A stretch of DNA of 64,000 nt, from contig OY740769.1 in NCBI GenBank assembly GCA_963513935.1, positions 31,213,120 through 31,277,119 of the forward strand. Reading direction: 5' to 3'. The position numbers and the translations under genes were made by a program. Below, piece by piece: positions 11,601-25,200 of this stretch (position 1 is the stretch's first letter; each line of letters starts with the position of its first letter). The notes under the pieces are model-generated. The model did no database searches and was not told the DNA's origin. It saw nothing but the letters and a program-made list of their open reading frames with translations. Origin of the DNA: Aphrophora alni. Taxonomy: Eukaryota; Arthropoda; Insecta; Hemiptera; Aphrophoridae.

Positions 11601-14600
11601 TCGATCTATTTTGTTGTTGTAATTACATCCCTTATCAAGCCGAAGGACTCCTATTCTATAATGTATTATATGTTCATATTTCATCCAATATCCACTGTTC
11701 TATACAACATGCAACAACGATTGAGGCCGAGACCAGATGAACGGATTTTCATCAGGTTATGTGAAGTAAAATATCGTCTTTATGTCTCCGTAATTATAAC
11801 TTTCATAACCAGGATTCGCTACAAATCCTTGCTCCAAACATCATCATTTTTCTCAGAACCTTAGGTTTTAGAGCTCTCCCCCTCCCCGTAACATCTTGAA
11901 CGTAAATCGAGAGCAATTGAGGGTATATCCATTTCATGATTATGAAAAGAATAAAGAATGATGTGCTTTCAAAATAAAAATTGAAGAAATGGCGTAGAAT
12001 ATATGTCATTTCATTCTCTACACTATGAAAGCAAACATTCCTAAGTATATTTTTTTGTATACTCTAAATAGCTGGTTTCGTCTTTCCCCAGTAGATTGTA
12101 CTTCCTATAATTCACATCTGCACTCAAGATACAATATGTACTTCTTCTTATCTTTACGCTAAAGAGTGTCATCTCAGAAGAATATATTTTCCATGAAAGA
12201 CATCACTTTGACGAGTCCATGTTAGGAACTGGTGAAAGTGTAGCTTTCAAATGTTGAAAATCAGCACTCTAATTACAGTCGGTAACCATAGCACTTAAGT
12301 GTTCATACCACGTTATCCTTCTTTAGATAAATTGCTCATCGCCCATCGAGAACATCGTATTCGGATATAGTATATGACATGCAAAAAGTGTAATTATATA
12401 AAACTAATTAGTGAAGAATATTTTGCGGATATATATATTTTTAATGTGTATTTATTAATATGGAATTGAGTCCCTGCTTGTATAAAATTGTTCTCAAAAA
12501 CTGTTGAACAAATTGGTCGATTCTATTAAATATTCTTCCGAAAAAATTAACCGCAAAATATTAAATTTGTATTCTACTTAAAAATAACTTAAACACAACG
12601 AGAACTTACTTATATGTTTCGGAAATAAATTCAGAGTTTTCACTCTTCTCCTGGCTATCTACTTGAGTGTTCATATCAATTCCCATTACTGCTTCTGAAA
12701 ATGGATTAAAATAGTAGATCACTTAATTTAGCCAATACCTCATCATTTTGGTTGGTTGTCAAAAACGTCGAGGAACAATAGTTTGATCCAGGGTTTTTCA
12801 ACTATGAAGAAGTTTATTTACTTTGAATTTTTATAAAACAGTAGATTTCAACTGTTGTGATTCTTTTCCGACTAAATTTAAATATTGATTGTAACGATAG
12901 TAATACAAACAAACAAAATCTATTAAACTCCCTTTTTCTAGGGCACCGAATGCAATGTTTTATTTTTATATACAGTTAATTTTACAATAACAGAAAACTA
13001 CCCTAACCTAACCTTATCTAACACAACTTAACCAAAACCTAACCTAACCTTACCTTCGTTTACCTTATATAACCTATCCTAACTGAGTAATAACCCCAAA
13101 TAATAACCAATAAGTACAAAGATATATTGGATATACACAAATCTTACAATATTTTATAAAAATAATTAAACCATACCTAAACTAGTTTAACCAAATATCC
13201 TAACATTGTACTTACTTACTTACTTACCACAAACAATGTCCAATGCACACAGTGATATATCTGGATTCATATTGAACACGGTCCCAGAAGGGATCAATAG
13301 TAATTTATTTACAAGTATTTTGCTTTTTTCATTAAATGTGTCGATAAATGTTTCCAACATTGAAAAATGGAATGACGGTGTAAGGAGTTTCCTGTGTAAA
13401 GCCCATTTGGCCCCTGAAAATATACAAAACATAGAAACTCATTTAACATAATAATGAAATTACATACCTTCAAAACATCTTTGAGAAAAGTTAAAAATGG
13501 AAGGCAAATAATTAAAATATTTATTACTTTACTTGTTATTGACAAAATAAAATTCATAAATATTTTACTTTCTCTAGTCAATAATGAAACTAGTATTTCA
13601 TTTTATATTAATTTTCTTTCTAACAGTTATACATGGAATATTGCAGACTGTATTAACTATGTCTAAATAAATTTAATAAATACGTACTGTACAATAAAAT
13701 TAATAAGTATTTATTTAGTTGTTTATTTATTATATAATTATACGTTAATATTTTACCTGAAACACAATAGCGTTTATGACAAACAGTAGATATTTTATTG
13801 GTTCAAATATATTAACAATTTTTCATTCATTAATTAAATTATGTTAAATGTTCTCTTGAAAAATGTACATTTTTTTTTTCACTTGTTGGAAAGAACGAAG
13901 TAAACATCTCAGTTATCATTAAAAGAGCATAAAAGAAAGACCTCTAGTCCTCGAATACTATAATAGCCTCAGTTTCGGAAAATAACAAGAGTTAGTCAAG
14001 AGAGACCTGATGGGATAAATGAAAGAGAGGATCTTACCCAAGACTACATGAAACAAGATGTAGATCCAGTTAGGATCCCTAAATTATCCCCACCCCCATA
14101 CTCATTTTAAACGAGACCGTGATGGTATATCAAATTGTATTTTCAGTATTAGTTTATAACATTTTTATTTATTGCATATCACGTGTTTAAAATGTTTTAT
14201 TTCATTATTTAAAAGTTCAAATTTTATTAAATTTAAAAAAAATTAAAAATAGAAGTGTTGCTGCTTAAAATTGTTGTTGAACAGAATAATAACAAAAGTA
14301 ATACCACAGACTAGAGATTTTATCTGCAGAACAGCTCATACATTCTAGTAAAATATTCGCGAAATAGTTTAAAAAAATAATCCTGAAAAAGTTCAGTTTC
14401 GAGTTTCTGAACAACAGGTGTCTCAGTCAGGTTTTTAAAACGAAAAGAAAACCATAGATCAGTTTAGTGGATAATATCATACATACTACTGATAAGAAAA
14501 TATCAGACGTTAATGACTTTGAGTTGTGTGTCCATAACACGTACCATACAGGAATTTCATTGAAAGGTTTTCTTATAAGTACTCTTTAAAAATGCGAACT

Positions 14601-17600
14601 TCAATTTACTGAAAAAAAAATATGGTTTTGGTTACAAGAATAAACTGAGAAGTATGATGTTTAACCATCTCCAGGTATTCCTGGTAGCTTCCTATTTTGG
14701 CCAACACATATTCCACGGTTAAAATTTACAAATTTAGAGTTTGAATTTCTTAACCAATATACTCTATTTTCATTTATTGACAAACTTATTGGTTCTGAAA
14801 GTGTATAAAACTCAGTTCTTCCGAGCAAGTAGTGCAGATGGAAATTCAGACAGTATAAAAATACATTATAATTATCATGCTAACCGGCTTTGTAAAGAAC
14901 ATTATGTAATCATCGTGTACTTATATATGAATAAATTAATTTGAGTTCTTTATTGGCATTGTAAAGAAAATTATATGGTACTTACCCAGCCTAATATTTT
15001 AGTTTTTGGAAAGATTAATATAACGTTTGACCATCATTATATTGAGTTTTACTTGTGACAGCCATTTTAAAAATCAAAATTTAAAAGTAGGAAATCTATG
15101 CTTATATAGCGAGTATGAACTTGGCAATCCTGAAGGACTATAGCAGGATCATTACCTGCTCATCAAGGTAATATAGTGGTTATAGATTTAACAATCCCAA
15201 AAATCCTCTCTGAATCTACACGTCACTATGAAGATACTTAAATGTTATAAACAGAGTAACAATTAATAAAAAAAACTAACAAAGTAAGTTCGTAAAAGTC
15301 CTAAAAACGATAAACGATTTATTGGTTCAGACGGTATTTTAACATTAGCATAGGGTCGTTATTTATTAACAGAATAGTAGTAGAAAATAAGGTATTATAT
15401 TGTACATATAACTTTTGGTAGAATAAAAAATAAAACGTGTTTGTACAAAAGAAGAATAAAAATAATGTATTCTATATAACTTGTTTTATTAAAAAGAAAA
15501 ATGTAATTATGTTTATCACCTTTGCAGCCAATATTAAAAAATATAATTGTTATTATATACGTTTAATAATTTAATATTCCACATGTTTTCTCAAATTATA
15601 CAAGAAAACTTGGGCATGTAGCCAAAACCTTATTAACAGAACTTTTTCACAATTTCTTTATTATAGCTATTTTGCAAGTCAGATAAAACAAGAGTAATAA
15701 CAACTTGAATAACAAATAAAAAATGTATTTAAATATATAGTAGCACAATTACAACACTAGTGATTACAGCATAATTTTAATTGGGGACTGGAAATATTTT
15801 AGTTGTGGAAACATAAATAAATTTTTGTTCGTGGCTAACATAATTATTTTAGCCATCATGATACTTACACCAGCCCAATATTGTAATTTTGAATTTGAAT
15901 TTAATCTCATTTAATTTTCATTTGAATTTATAATGAGTTAGGACTTCATAATTTCGAAGTCTCCTAGCTGGATTTACATTAATTTTTCTGATTATGTTCT
16001 TTAATGTACATTAGTTATACACTACTTTGAAAATTTTGTTTATAATCCGCATTACTTCTTGCTTATTCATTAAAAACGTATACAGTTTAAATTATTAATG
16101 ACTACGAACTTGGCAATCGCGAAGGAGCCTAGATCATTTTTCAAAGGATTCTCAAAGGAGAAGATCTAAACCATTTTTCTGGTTTTTTTTACAACGCACA
16201 TTAATTGTTTATACTCGTTAAAAACCATATAGAGTTTTAAAGGCAAACACTAATGTTTAGGTTTAATTTAATAAAAATCGTTGAAACAGCTTTTGAGAAA
16301 ATCAGCTTATGACGGATACCTCTAAAATTAAATTATCGAAAAATTTCAAAATTCTTCCGTTGATTTGTCCAAAATATGCTAAAATTTAATATTTAAGTAA
16401 TAATTGATTAAAATCGTTGTAGGCGATTTTGAAAAATCGTAATTTTGTGCATTATTTCCTTATGGCGGAAATTCTAATATATCTAGATAAATACCTTATA
16501 TTAGTAGTCAGAGCAATTCTTGTTTTGTATATCACTACAGCTGTTTCGCCGATCACAGTCGGCTTCGTCAGGTGCAGGACACTTAAATAAAACACATAAA
16601 CACGACACTGAACATATACGACACTAAAAACATTGTTTTAAAATATTCGGAGGCTAGCTCTTCGTTAAATTTTACATTAAAAATGTCCGTGTGTGGCCAC
16701 ATCATTATTCGTTCGTTTCCGGACGGATACTGAAAATAAGACTGATGATAGTTAACTGTCGTGGAAGTCCATTTGTTTATTCAGAGATAAGATTATATCG
16801 TAGATCGGGTTGGCTGCGAAGTTCAATTTCTCATTGAGAAGTATGTTGGGATGTTTCTTTTGGGTGATGTATATATTATATTCTTCCAATACGTCGAGAC
16901 GGTGTCCCTTCCTCTCATTATGAATGATGTCAAGATTGGTATTGATATTAGTGTAATTATGATTGGTGTTTATCAAATGTTCGGCAAAATTGGAAGTATG
17001 TTTGGAGAGATGATTTTTATGTGACGGTAAATGTTCTTTAAACCTTTGTGTAAAGGATCTGCCAGTTTGACCTATATAAATTTTTTCGCAGTCGTCACAC
17101 TTGAGTTTGTATACTCCACTATTGTCAAATTTATTGATAATATTTGGCTTTATCTTGGTTTTAAGGATGTTATTCAGGCTATTGGAGGTTCGGTATGCCA
17201 AGTTGAAACCATGTTTACGGAATATGTTGTTTGTCGGACGGTCCAGAATGTGGTTATATTTAATTGGTACGAATTTTCTGTTTTCTTTTTTTGCTGTAGA
17301 TTGGAATATATTATTGCGATCGCTAATTTTCTTTTTATGTTTATATATTAGTTTGTCTATTATCTCTGTTTTGAAACCATTTGCGTTTGCTATTTGCTTT
17401 ATTATCGCTATTTCATTTTTTAGGTCATTTTGGCTCATAGGTGTGCTAAGTGCCCTGTATACGAAACTGTTGTACGCGGTAAGCTTGTGTGGTTGTGGGT
17501 GATAAGAACTATTGTGAATGGTATGATCAGTTTGGGTTGGTTTTCTATAGATTTTAAATATGTGTTTATTATTATGCTTAGATATTGTTAAATCAAGGTA

Positions 17601-19228
17601 GTTTAGGCTATTGTTGGTTTCCACTTCAGAGGTGAAGCTTAATAATGAGTGTATGTTGTTCAAATAATTGGTAAACAAATCTATCTGTCTTCTTGTGCCA
17701 TCGAATAGACAAATTATATCGTCCACGTAGCGGTGGTAATATATGATGTTTTTTGAGAATTTGTTTGTTAGGTTCATTATGTGATTATTTTCTATTTCAT
17801 TAAGAAAGATTTCCGCCATTATACCTGAAAGAGGTGATCCCATCGCTAAGCCTTTATTCTGTAAGAAAGTTTCATTATTGAAGCTGAAGTAGTTCTGAGA
17901 GAGACATATTGAGAGCAGGTCAACCAATTCTTTTGCCGCTTTTTCGGGAAGTGTGTTATGTTTTAGTTTTTCTTTTAGGATATCTATTGTTTCTTCTATG
18001 GGTATATTAGTGTATAGGTTTGATATGTCAAAGGAAATCAATGTGTATCGAGGTAGTACATTTACATTACTAATTTTATTTATCAGATCTAAGCTGTTTT
18101 TTAAACTGTGGCTCTGTTCAAATTTTACTGTCTTTTTGATAGTACTCTCAAGAAATTTTGATAGTTTGTAAGATGGTGCGTTGGTGAAATTCACTATGGG
18201 TCGAATAGGTATATCCTTTTTGTGCATTTTCGGTAGGGCTCTTAGAATTGGTGCGGATGGTTTGATCATTTTCAAATGTCTTTTCGTTTTGTCATCAATG
18301 ATATGACTGCATTTGTTTATATGTTGTTTGATGATCGTGTTAAACTTGTTAGTCGGGTCTTTCTCAATTTTAACTATATCATTAGACTTGAAAAATTCTT
18401 GTGTTTTATTAATATAAACATCCTTGTTTATTATTATTACAGAGTTCCCTTTATCGGCCTTTGTTACTATTGCATTGTTTAAATTTAATTTATGTTTAAT
18501 GTTTTGAGCGATCTTGTGATCATTAAAAGGTGTAAAGTTATTGGAGTTTGATTGGGATTTACTTGCGTGCACAATGCTCTTGTCAGCTATGACGTATCTG
18601 ATAAGGTCTTGTTTATTTGCGGGGAGACATTGGATGCCTTCCTCGATGTTTACTATTGCTCTGACTATAAGAATTGCTCTGACTACTAATATAAGGTATT
18701 TATCTAGATATATATATATTCAGCAATTCAAAAGCGAAAAATATAAAATCAATTTGGTTTTATAAGAATATAATATGGAAATTCTAAGTTGTAGAAATAA
18801 TGGAAGATTCTTCCCGATGATTTGTCCAGAATTTATTGTTTGTGTCAATATTAAATAAATATCATTGGAACCGCTTTTGAGGAAATCGTAATTTTGTGGG
18901 TCATTTCCTTGTGAGGGAAACCTTTAAATTTAAGTTATCGAAAAAATGGAACATTCTTCCCATGATGTGTTCAGAATATACCAAATTGTATTGTATAGGT
19001 AAAAATTTAATAAAAATCTTTGATTAAAGTTCATGTTTCTAAAGTAACCGAAATTGATATGGTGGTCAATATTGTAATTGTATCCTATTCAAAAATATTG
19101 TATGATGTTATAAACAATAACATAAAAGACGTTTAGGAAACAATTATTCTAATAAAAAAGTATTTTAAAAAATTTTCTAATAATTTTTTTTTATTTTGTT
19201 CTCATAACAATGTAAATATTTTAAAAAT

Positions 19229-19268
<40 letters not shown>

Positions 19269-22200
19269 TTTTTTTAAACGTTTTTGAAAACTACTTTTCA
19301 GGAAATTCTAAATTGGGTTCGGCCGAAAATGACCGCAGAAAGTCCGCCAAGGCTCAGATATGGTCCCGTTACGAGTACCATTTTGTCCAGGAGTAGCTAT
19401 TTACTCTGTACTGGTGTGATATCTGTGTTATTATCTATATGAAATGGTACGGGTAGCATATGAGAAGAAAGTCGGTGGATGTAATGTTTTCAATAATCCA
19501 AGTCGCGAAATAGTTTAAAAAATTTATCAATTTATGAAAAGAGAGGGTGATAATGGTCGTCCGATAAACCTCCAAAAGTTCAGCTTTGTGTTTCCAAAGT
19601 AACAGGTGACTGTCAGGGTTTTAAAACGAAAAGAAAACCATAGACCAGTTCAGTGGACAATTTCATACTACTAATAAGAAAAGGCCGGCAAGAAAATATC
19701 TGGCGTTAATAACTTTCATTTGTGTGCCATAAGACGTTTCTATCTACTGTACATTGTAAGGAAATTTAGCAGATTTAAATTAAAGATACATTTTACGGGG
19801 TGTAAAAGGACTTTGAGTATAGTTCTGAAAAGTTAAAAGTTAAATGTTACATGTAGGAATACAGTCAACAACAGAAAACATTTATTGGAAATTATTATAT
19901 GACGTAAAGAAAAAGCGCCTTATATATTTAAGAAGTTCACAACAATGTAGAGACCCAGGGAGACCCATTTTTATAGACGAGACACATTCAACTCGCACCA
20001 AACAAATTGACAATATCTGCACCGGATTGAATTAATATATCAGCACAGGACAATGGCTCATAATTATCCATACGGGAAACAAATATTGTTTTGTACAAAA
20101 TGTGTATTTAGTCAAATATCTATAATATATTGTTCTATGATTTTTTTAACTGTGTTTACTTTTACGGTATTTCTACCACGGGAATTTTAAGCAGAAGGGA
20201 TGCAACGCCTTCAATGACACATGATGCCTCTCAAATGCACCACTCTCAAGAGGTAAAACCTAGAGAACCATGCTAGAATGGATAGCTCTACTAAGCTGGA
20301 AGGAGTAATCATAAACAAGAGCATTCAGATTCAGATGTAAGCAGACAACATTATTGAAACAAGTTTCTGAATTGTGGCAAAGAAGCTTTTAAGGAAGTAA
20401 AAAAAATTGCAAAGACTTTTTACGTGTGAAAGCATAACATAAACTGTTAAGAGAAAACTCTACGAAAAGGTAAAATTTGAAGTAGAATACTTTGCCTAAT
20501 CAAAGAAGAAAACGGTACTTGAGGCCAAAGAAAAGTTAAGAGCTGAACATTTTGATGAACTGCCATTGTCGACGTAAATAACATTTTTTAAAAAAACATT
20601 TGAACTGAAGATTTTTTATTATAATAATTCAAATTTTCCTTCAGTTAAGAAAAAAGGCGGAATTTAGCCCTATAAAGTTAACATATTTAGGCATGATAAT
20701 TCTTCCACGTATTTGAAGCTGAAGATATTTAATTGTTACCAAAAGTCCCAAATATTATTTAAAATAAATTATTTACGTAAACTGTTGTTGTTGTTACCAA
20801 TGGCAGACTATGTGGGAATCAACCCATGAGTCTCCTGGCATCCCAGTACAATTTAGGAAAATTCTTCGAAATCTGGTCCTCAAAACCAAGCCTGGGGCAC
20901 CTCAAAAGATGTTCCCTATTCATTGGCTCCCCCGTTAGTCGGCACAACACACAAAGATCGGAATCCAGGACATGGATCCTCCAAGTGGACCGCCAAACAA
21001 TCATGTCCCGTGCCAAGGCGTAGATATGCAACAGCCTCTTTCCTAGGCTTGTTCTTGTTGTGTTGCCATTCGTTCTCTATGCATTTCCACCTCCTCTCAC
21101 TTCCCAAGGCTCGTGCTTCCTTCAGAAATTCCTCTTGTGTTCCATTGCTGATTAGTCTTCTAGCTGAATCCAAGTTCAAGGATTTGTTCCAACGAAGCAG
21201 ATTGGATCCCTTCTTAGCAAAGACATCCGCCATCTCATTCCCCATTACTCCCACGTGAGAAGGCACCCACTGGAAATGGATCGTCTTTCCCAGTCTTTTC
21301 ATCTGTCTGATAGCAACTCTTATTTCCCTGACAGATCGAACGAAAGATAACTTGTTTGAGGCTACAGCCTGGAATGCTGCCTTTGAGTCTACCAGAAAGA
21401 CATAGTTTAATCTTAGGCCTACATAGTTTGATGTGTCTACATAGTAATAGTTTCAGGGCTGTTGATATTGCCTTTACTTCAGCTTCAAAGCTTGTTTTAT
21501 GTTTTCCAACAGACACATAATGTGAAAAGAATGTCTAACGTAAAAGAGTGTGTGTGAAATTTACATAAACTAACAAAACGTCTTGTACGTTACCAGTTCC
21601 AGTTAGAAGACCATTCCCCAACCACGGCTCTAGAAACTTGTAAGCTTCGCTCTTCTTGATCTCTACAGTATTATTCAGAATCGCCTGAAATTACAATGGC
21701 ATTAGTTATAATATTGTTTTGTTACATATGTATATTTATAATATAATTAATTTTGACATACAATTCTGTAATTTTCTACCAACATGTTTCTGAGAATAAT
21801 CTGGTGTTTGGCAAACTAAGTTTAAATAATGCATTATAGCAATCCAGAGCTTCCAATAGCCTATATAACATTTAAATGTGTTGAAATAAATATTTTGAAT
21901 CAAATGATTATAAGCATAAGGCTACTAATAAATATAATTAAAAATTGAACAACTCATGTATTACAATATTATTATTATTCAATGTTTTTAAATTTAACCA
22001 TCATCATAACATGTAATTTTATAATCAAAGAATTGCTATCTAATTAGCTAAAAAACATGTTAATGTCACTGATACTAATAACTATAATACCACTGAATAA
22101 CATAACTAATATCAAAACTTAACTTAGAATAAAATAATGAGATTAACTTACACTAACCTTTAAACTAATAATACATTAGATTTTATTGTAAAAGTGATTA

Positions 22201-25200
22201 GTAAGTAAGCTTTGTGAAGGTTTAACTAGTAAAATAAACACTTATAGAAATGGATATATGTGGAGAAGGATCATAAGTATATAAATGTTTGGGAAAGGAA
22301 ATATTGTACTTAAAAATAATTATATTTGATTATTTGATGGACGAAAGTGAAGTTGAGGTAAGATTCCATTGAATATGTTATACATTTTACGTAACCGATG
22401 CTAGGTCAAATAACTCCATCTGTCCATGACATCAGCAAGTGTTGATAAACTATTTTAGAACTATCTATATATGAACTGGTGAAATGGAAATTTATTTTAA
22501 TTAAAATAAATAAATTCAAATTGTGCATATTGTATAAATTAAAATTGTTTAACAAAAATTAATACAATAATAAATTTAATTATAAAATTTGATAATGATC
22601 TTTAGAAGGTACAAATATTATGTTTGGACTCAATACTGTAATAATCATAAGTCGACAAGATCTGTAGAAAGGAAAATAACAGACTTTGCCCATTCTTGGA
22701 AGGCGATGCTTAAGAATTATAGTTCACTATACAAGGACTTACAAATTGATCTTCAAGCCAGAAGCGTTACCAGAAAGTTACATTCAGAGAAGTCTTCCAA
22801 TAAAAGATATTGGAAGTCGATGCTTAAGAATTATAGTTCACTATACAAGGACAGTATTGGAAGGCAGAGTCTAAATAAGTGATTCAGATGTAATATAATT
22901 TAATAGATGAAAAGAATGTATCAGATAGCATTTTGTTCATGGTAAAACTAAAACAGCCTAAACTATAACTACAAGACCAAAAATACGATGTATGATTTCT
23001 AAATCATCCACAAAACTAAAAATTATTTACTTATACATTTATTCGAAACACTAATTGAAATAGATATTAACTTGAAATTATTTATAAACTTTATTAATTT
23101 GCAACACTGAAATAAGAAATTTAACAAATTAATAATGAAACTTATTTAACTTGATTGAACTGATTATAAATAATTGATACTTTGAACTGTAAATAGACTT
23201 TATAAATTAATTTAAAACTACTTAGTAATATATTGTTAAAACATATAATAATTTCACTCGTGCATGTATAATTAATTATCCAGAACCGATACCCCAGAGA
23301 GAAAGAGGTTTTTTCATTAATTGTATAAAATTAAAATAGCTAGTTGTACAAAAATATAAATTATACAAACTGTTATTAATGTTGACATAAAGATATAATA
23401 AATTGGAAGAAAACTTGTAAAGGTATTACAACTGAGTTTTTCAATTATAAGTTAATGTTAGAATAAGAGAGTTACTACTATATAAATGTAGTTCTTGACA
23501 AATCATTTAACCTCCAGACATGTATTAAAATAAATAAAATATTACATATTTATTAATTATAAATAGAATTATTAATAATTACGTTTTCTCATATATTATA
23601 AATTTGGCACCTTAACATTTAATTAATGTAATGAATAAAAAATTAATTAGCTGTAACATTGAAAGTATGCAGAACTAATTTTAAAATTAGTTTTTATCTA
23701 TTTCACATCTTCGCTGTTATTTTTAATTGCAGTCCTATATTGATATTTACCATTCCTAGACTATGGTTAATTAAATTTTTATCTTTATTAAACAATGGGA
23801 AGTAGGGAAAATTATCTCTCAAAATGTATCAAACTTCAAACATTTGAAAGTAGAAACAGCGTTTACTTCTAAACGAGCGAGAAATGATAACCAAGAATAA
23901 AAATCCTTAAATATAATATCAAATAAAAACACCATATGGATTTTTAATTTTAGCTAACATATTGTAAAATGGAGACTATTTTCAATTTTTACAAAACGGT
24001 ATTTAGATTCCAAGACCACGTAACGGAGTTCACACATTTAAAGTTCTCATAGACTCCATAGTAATAAAATTGTCCTATCGATAAAATTATCTGCCTTTTA
24101 TATAAAAAATATTGGTCAGAAAATTAAAATATTATCTAACATTCCGCTGATATCTTAGCAGAATATCAGACCTTAATATATTGAAGACAATTTATTTTCT
24201 GTGATTGAGTTTGGTGAAATTCATCCTATACATTTTTTTAAAAAGATTCAAAAGATAATATTCGATATTGTTCAATTATGGTCTCGTACAAATGTAACTA
24301 TGCTACTTTAAAAAATATATTTAGCATCTTTACACGCTCACGAGGTACTATGTTTTAATCATGAAAATAATTATATAATCAATTTGTATAATCGCTATTT
24401 AATTTACAGGAAATAAAAACCAGTGTTTTTACCAATTACATAATCTTAAACCGCTTAATTATAACCATACTTATAACACTGGCATACAACTGCATAAACA
24501 ATCTTTCATTAAGTATTAGAAATTTGTCTTTGAAAAACATTTTCTGACACAAAACTAACTTACTTTTTTTTAGTGAATATTTGATTCGATGTGTGAACTA
24601 GAAAAAACTGTTATAGTTTCTGTACAATATATTCTAAAAATGTGTTTATTTTTCTCCCATGTACGCAATAAAGATAAAATGATGGGACAAAATGGATTTT
24701 GAATTTTTTCGTATATATCCGTTTGAGATCTGCAGAGTCCTAAAAAGTGTGTTTTTGGAACTATGATTGTCTGTGTTTTACTGTTTGGCGTCTGTTGTCT
24801 GTGCACTGTTCTACAACCCAAATGTGAAGACCTATTTTACTCAAATTTGATATGTGTGCATATTTTGGGAATATCTCGGGACTTATTTTTCGTTTGTTTA
24901 GATAACTCATTATTTGGTGGTAGATACCATAAGAAAAACACACAAATTTGACTACAACGAGTTTTGATCAAATTATAGCCTATAACGACCCAAATAAAAT
25001 GTATTAGTCACGATCTCTATCAAAATATTGCCAAAGGAGAGGTAATAAAAAATCCTATTTCTCAAAATTGCTACTATCAATTTTAGTGCAATGTGAAGAT
25101 TTTGTCAAAAATTTAAATGTACAAATTTACAAGTAAAACAAATTTACGGTTCAAGAATAATTGATAAAAATGAACCTTGACCAGTGTCATTAAAAGTTCT

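Larger units (their letters stand above)
16478..18776 (-). mobile_element. Penelope-like element, nearly complete (PLE1)
   Basis: An 11-bp direct repeat GGAAATTCTAA at 16467-16477 and 18777-18787 marks the target-site duplication. The element holds one long RT plus GIY-YIG frame, a 3' non-coding region with a hammerhead ribozyme, and a 45-bp inverted repeat at 16477-16521 and 18669-18713. It lies in intron 3 of gene 1 in the same orientation as the gene. Confidence 0.88.
16265..19090. repeat. Tandem array of about 135-155 bp units interrupted by a Penelope-like element
   Basis: With the element at 16478-18776 and one target copy removed, about four diverged units remain, each with an AAATCGTTG...TTTTGAGAAAATCG block, a TTTCCTTATGGCGGAAA-like block and an ATTCTTCC...TTTGTCCAGAAT block. 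The phase before and after the insertion fits one continuous array. Confidence 0.6.

Noticed and set aside
11513..12009. Frames of 68-110 codons in intron 5
   Set aside because: No similarity to known proteins, no counterpart in gene 2, overlapping in both strands.
17031..18482. Plus-strand frames of 68-133 codons
   Set aside because: Antisense shadows of the Penelope-like ORF.
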